Under the pieces are notes generated by a model. The model was not told the DNA's origin. It made no database searches and was given only the letters and a program-made list of their open reading frames with translations. A program made the position numbers and the translations under genes. A stretch of DNA of 46,039 bases from Candidatus Eiseniibacteriota bacterium (lineage in GTDB: Bacteria > Eisenbacteria > RBG-16-71-46 > CAIMUX01 > WJJG01), in assembly GCA_023129715.1 (NCBI GenBank), contig JAGMBO010000050.1:1-46039 (forward strand). The letters run 5' to 3'. Position 1 is the first letter of the stretch; each line of letters opens with the position of its first letter. Positions 42,508 through 46,039 of this stretch are shown one piece after another.

Positions 42508-45500
42508 CTAGTGCTCACCGAGCCCCCGCACCTCGTCGAGCTGCAGCGTCACCGCACCATAGCGCTGCCGCAGCCGGCCGCCGGCGGCAATCAACTGGTC
42601 GACCCGCAGCTCCACCTCTGCCGCCAGCGGCTCGCCTACCATGCATTCGATCATGCCACTGCGATCTTCGAGGGTGATCAACAGCAGGACCCGCCCGCCT
42701 GCGTCGCGGAGCCGTCGCAGCGCCGAGACGATCCCCTGCACCGAGACCCGCCCTCCGATACCCGGGTGCAGATCGGCGATCTTCTCCACCCCCGCACCGG
42801 GATCGACCGTCAGCAGCTGCGTCGGATGACAGGCCAGACTGACCCCCAGGAAGCGGCGTTCAAGACGCGCCCGCTGTCGCACCGCAACCCGTTTCCAGCC
42901 GCTCCGCGCATGAGCCGCCCGGCACTCGCTCTGCAGCGCCAGCGTCCCCTGCCGGGAGGGCCCCTCGGCCCCCGCCCGCAACGCGTGAGCCGGCCTCGGC
43001 GACCGGCGCCGCGCCCGGCGGCGCAGTTGCCAGAGCATCTCTCCGCGCGCCTGACCAAAGGCTTCGTCGCAGGCCCCGCTCAATACCAGTGCGTCGAGTT
43101 CCACCAGACTTGCCGGCACGCGGCGCGCCAGATCGCTCAGATCGCCAAACGGGTGCTCGGCGCGCTCCGCGATGAGCGCGGCAGCCGTCGCCGTGCGCAA
43201 TCCGCGGACCAACCCCAGGCCGGCGCGTAGCGTCCCCACCTCCCCGGGGTCCGGTTCCCAATGCCATCCGCGACCGCTGCAGACGACACACGGGGGTCGC
43301 AAGCGGAGACCCCGGCGGCGCGCCTCATCAACATAGACCCGCGCCGGATACATCCCGCGGTGGTTATTGAGCAGGGCCGCAAAGAAGGGGCCCGGATGGT
43401 GCACCTTCAGCCACGCCATCTGGTAAGCCAGCACACCGTACCCGGCCGCGTGCGCCTTGCAGAACGCGTAGGCGGCGAAGCGCACCAGCGCATCCCACAC
43501 GCCGCGCGCGGCCGCCGCGGCAATCCCGCGCTGCCGGGCGGCCCGCAGGAAACCGCGCTCCAGACGTTCCAGCTCCATTCCCTCGCTGCAGGCGCCGCCC
43601 CCCATGCGCTCCCCGCCTCCGGGGCCCTCGGGCGCGTCGCCGTGCCCCACGCCCGCCACCTTCGCCCGTCGTACCGCCTCGGCGACCGCCCGCCGGAGCA
43701 AGTCGGCCTCGGCCAGGCTCGAGCCGCCCACCAGGGCGGCCATGGTGATCACATCCTCCTCGTAGAGCGGCAGTCCCAGCGTACTCTCCAACGCGGTCAG
43801 AAGACTCGCGTGGAGTACACGCACCGGCTCCTCCCCCCGCGCGCGCCGGATGAACGCCTCTTTCATCCCGCTGCCCGCCGGGCCGGGGCGGATCAGTGCG
43901 ACCGCGGCAATCACCTGCTCCCGATCCGCCGCGCCGAGCTGTCGCAGCAGCGTGCGCATCGCCGGCGACTCGAGCTGGATGCACCCGAGCGTCGCCCCGC
44001 GTGAGAGCAACCGGCCAGTCGCGGGATCGTCACCCGGCAACGCCCCCAGCGCCAGCCCTCCAACCCGGCGGCAGGTTTCCGCCACCGTCGCCAGTGCCCG
44101 ATTACCGAGCAGGTCGATCTTGACCAGACCGATGCGTGCAATCGCACGCATCTCGAACTGGGTGACGCGGTGCCCGGCCGCCGAGCGCTCCAGCGGAACG
44201 AATTCGCACAGTGGTCCCGGGGCCAGGACCAAGCCCGCGGCGTGGGTCCCCAGGTTGCGGGGAAGGCCAAGCAGCCGCAGTGCGGCGCGCGCCGCGCCCG
44301 CCAAGGCAGGATCGTCCTCCCGCGCGAGGCTGCGCAGGGCCTCGGCCTCGCCCCTCTCCCCCGAGCCTCCCGCCGCGGCCTGCGCCCTACCGAAGAAGGC
44401 GTAGGGCAGACGGCGCGCTCCCCGCGCAACCTGATCATCACTCAGCCCGCGCGCCCGCCCCGCCTCACGCAGCGCCCCCCGCGCCCCGAAGAACTGGTGC
44501 GTCCCGATCAGAGCGGCCCGCTCCTCGCCGAAGTGGCCCAGTGCATACTCGAGCACCTCGGCGCGACGATTCCAGGCTACATCGAGGTCGAGATCGGGCG
44601 GGTCGCGACGCAGAGGATGAAGAAACCGCTCGAAGCATAGCCGGTAACGGATAGGATCGACCCCTGTTACGCCGAGCACATACGCCACCAGCGAGGCGGC
44701 CCCACTGCCGCGACCCATCACCGCGATCGCCTGCCGCCGCGCCCAATCGACCAGCTCGCCGACGATCAGGAAGTAGTCGACGAACCCAAGCGCCTCGATC
44801 ACCCGCAGCTCGTTCTCGAGGCGACGGCGCGCCATTGGGGAATCGCTCCCGGGCCGCTCGCGCAGCCCCGCCCGGCAGCGCGCCCGCAAGCGCCGCGCCC
44901 CGTCGGCAAGGTCCAACCGCGGCAACAGCACCTGCCCCGAAGCCAACGCGGCAAGCTGCAGCTGGCAGCGAGCCCTCAGCTCTCCCGCACCGGCCAGCGC
45001 TTCGGGAAGGTCGTGAAAGCGCGCCGCCGCTGCCCCCACCGGGAGCAAGCGGTCCCCCCTTCCCCGCATCCCCGAATTGCCCCCGCGCGCTTGGTGGCGC
45101 GCCTCTTCCCGCCCGCCCCAGAGCTCATGATCCCGAATCGCCACCAGCAGCCGGGCCGTCCCCCGCTCGTGCGCGCTGAGGACGAATGCCCGGCAAGCAG
45201 CGACTGGCGCCACGTCCAAACGGCGAGCCACGCTCAGCAACCGCGCCTCCGCGCCCGGACCCGGCCCCGGCCGGACGAGCAGCGCACCGAGATCCGCGGC
45301 GGCCACACCCTCCCGCAACCAGCCCAAGGCCTCCGGCTGGTCGGCGAGCACGCTCAGCCCGCCCGTCGCCCGCAGGAGTTCCGCCGCGGCGGCTCGCGGG
45401 CCTGCGAGATGGAAGCGCGTGAGTGTGCGTGCCAGTCTGCGGTACCCGTTCAAGTCGCGGCAGACCAGCAGCAAGCGCACCGCGGCCGGCACCGCCCTCC

Positions 45501-45765
45501 CGTCCGCCATCCCATCCGGCAGCCCGCCGCGACATCGCGCACCAGCCGCTTCCGCCAGCACCCGCCCGGGAAGCAAGAGCTCCGCGCCGAGCAGCGGCCG
45601 GATGCCGGCCTGGTCGGCCGCCTCGAGAAAGGGGAGTGCGCCGTAAAGATTCTCGCGATCGAAGAGTCCGCAGGCGCGGTAGCCGAACTGCGCGGCCTGC
45701 CCGACAAGGGCCGCGGGCAGTCGCGTACCGCGCAGCAGCGAGTAGGCGCTGCGTCCCCAGAGCAA
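42508..45765 (-). CDS. dnaE2: Error-prone DNA polymerase III alpha subunit DnaE2
   Basis: A C-family polymerase of about 1085 residues, the length of DnaE2 rather than replicative DnaE. The N-terminal PHP domain (WGRSAYSLLRGTRLPAALV, CGLFDRENLYGALPFLEAA) has lost the HxH metal motif and probably has no nuclease activity. The polymerase core keeps all three catalytic aspartates: Asp393 and Asp395 in PPDLDLD, Asp551 in LVKIDLLGNRAL. A helix-hairpin-helix region (VRGLRTATAAALIAERAE) and a C-terminal OB fold (VSVQGIVSALRRLRDAGGRV) follow; no clamp-binding tail is evident. DnaE2 copies past lesions with a Y-family partner, and here the preceding gene is a Y-family polymerase. No ATG or GTG lies near the PHP start; a TTG at 45765 with GGAGG upstream is used. 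The frame is open to the window end. Confidence 0.92.
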   Translation of the reverse strand: MLWGRSAYSLLRGTRLPAALVGQAAQFGYRACGLFDRENLYGALPFLEAADQAGIRPLLGAELLLPGRVLAEAAGARCRGGLPDGMADGRAVPAAVRLLLVCRDLNGYRRLARTLTRFHLAGPRAAAAELLRATGGLSVLADQPEALGWLREGVAAADLGALLVRPGPGPGAEARLLSVARRLDVAPVAACRAFVLSAHERGTARLLVAIRDHELWGGREEARHQARGGNSGMRGRGDRLLPVGAAAARFHDLPEALAGAGELRARCQLQLAALASGQVLLPRLDLADGARRLRARCRAGLRERPGSDSPMARRRLENELRVIEALGFVDYFLIVGELVDWARRQAIAVMGRGSGAASLVAYVLGVTGVDPIRYRLCFERFLHPLRRDPPDLDLDVAWNRRAEVLEYALGHFGEERAALIGTHQFFGARGALREAGRARGLSDDQVARGARRLPYAFFGRAQAAAGGSGERGEAEALRSLAREDDPALAGAARAALRLLGLPRNLGTHAAGLVLAPGPLCEFVPLERSAAGHRVTQFEMRAIARIGLVKIDLLGNRALATVAETCRRVGGLALGALPGDDPATGRLLSRGATLGCIQLESPAMRTLLRQLGAADREQVIAAVALIRPGPAGSGMKEAFIRRARGEEPVRVLHASLLTALESTLGLPLYEEDVITMAALVGGSSLAEADLLRRAVAEAVRRAKVAGVGHGDAPEGPGGGERMGGGACSEGMELERLERGFLRAARQRGIAAAAARGVWDALVRFAAYAFCKAHAAGYGVLAYQMAWLKVHHPGPFFAALLNNHRGMYPARVYVDEARRRGLRLRPPCVVCSGRGWHWEPDPGEVGTLRAGLGLVRGLRTATAAALIAERAEHPFGDLSDLARRVPASLVELDALVLSGACDEAFGQARGEMLWQLRRRARRRSPRPAHALRAGAEGPSRQGTLALQSECRAAHARSGWKRVAVRQRARLERRFLGVSLACHPTQLLTVDPGAGVEKIADLHPGIGGRVSVQGIVSALRRLRDAGGRVLLLITLEDRSGMIECMVGEPLAAEVELRVDQLIAAGGRLRQRYGAVTLQLDEVRGLGEH

Positions 45766-45808
45766 GGGTTCGCCGCCTCCACGACGCCCCCTCCCACCAC
45801 CCCCGCCC

Positions 45809-46039
45809 TCAGCGCGTGAGCGATGGCGTTCGCAAGATGAACCCGTGCACATCGCTGGGCAGTTCAGCAAGCAATTCGAGTGACGGCCCGCGCACCAGAG
45901 CCCGGAACCCGAACTGCTCGCGCAGTCGGTCGACAACCCCATCGAGAGAGGCCCGCCTCCCCGGCAGGCCCCCTGCTCCGGGGAGGCTCGTCGACAGCGC
46001 CGCCACCCGGCCCGCCGCTTCCGCCACCGCGCGGCCACC
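45809..46039 (-). CDS. Y-family DNA polymerase, C-terminal fragment (ImuB/DinB-like)
   Basis: The last 76 residues of a protein whose 5' part lies beyond the window. The visible end reads SLDGVVDRLREQFGFRALVR followed by ELPSDVHGFILRTPSLTR. This resembles the C-terminus of DinB/ImuB Y-family polymerases, where a DRLRxxFG helix precedes an HGFxLRTPSLTR end. The call rests on this short tail alone. It stops 43 bases before the dnaE2 TTG, in the same orientation, which fits the widespread pairing of a Y-family polymerase with DnaE2 in SOS-induced mutagenesis cassettes. Whether imuA or a LexA box lies upstream cannot be seen. Confidence 0.65.
   Translation of the reverse strand, partial: GGRAVAEAAGRVAALSTSLPGAGGLPGRRASLDGVVDRLREQFGFRALVRGPSLELLAELPSDVHGFILRTPSLTR

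Overview
The window looks like a chromosomal segment of a high-GC, Gram-negative bacterium of the FCB superphylum or a related candidate phylum. Eisenbacteria or Krumholzibacteriota would fit, but this is an inference. The signs are a C25 (gingipain/PorU-like) peptidase, a PorV-like outer-membrane protein, Pro-Asn-Pro C-terminal tails ending in FlgD-type Ig folds, tandem DUF5683-like proteins and very large beta-barrel proteins. I found no tRNA, rRNA, CRISPR array, insertion sequence or phage gene. About two thirds of the genes lie on the minus strand in long, tightly packed runs.

Layout. 1-10.6 kb (minus): a ComEA-like helix-hairpin-helix protein, a large outer-membrane barrel with an Asp-Ser-Leu-Ala-Ala repeat linker, a TPR protein, two histidine-degradation genes (hutI, hutU), then a tight operon of a family 2 glycosyltransferase, a DUF2304 membrane protein and a DinG-type Fe-S helicase. 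10.8-12.9 kb (plus): NAD-dependent DNA ligase ligA. 13.1-32.3 kb (minus): an unbroken 19-kb run of envelope genes. In transcription order these are a Trm112-like zinc ribbon, a PorU-like C25 peptidase, a PorV-like barrel, an M6 metalloprotease with a C-terminal sorting-like tail, two DUF5683-like proteins, an NHL-type propeller, an 1178-residue barrel with a SprA-like motif, a short Omp85 protein and a parvulin chaperone. 32.4-33.7 kb (plus): a family 9 glycosyltransferase. 33.7-37.1 kb (minus): accA and an M23 endopeptidase with a very long C-terminal extension. 37.5-39.4 kb (plus): a small fibronectin-like lipoprotein, pyrE and a NUDIX hydrolase. 39.4-46 kb (minus): a YigZ/IMPACT protein, an unknown protein, an NhaD-type Na+/H+ antiporter with a candidate riboswitch leader, an error-prone DnaE2 polymerase, and the C-terminus of a Y-family polymerase that runs off the window.

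The most interesting part is the envelope island. The PorU-like sortase and PorV-like shuttle are consecutive, the next gene makes a secreted protease with a sorting-like tail, and the same run carries a candidate giant translocon-like barrel plus its probable assembly factors (Omp85, parvulin). That would be a compact type IX-secretion-like system outside Bacteroidota. The assignment rests on motifs read by eye and needs profile and structure searches.

Two gene 3' ends (the DinG-type helicase and the parvulin) sit inside small degenerate tandem repeats that duplicate the last codons and stop codon into the intergenic space. Several starts were moved inward from the longest reading frame on the basis of ribosome-binding sites and signal peptides; the alternatives are given in each entry.
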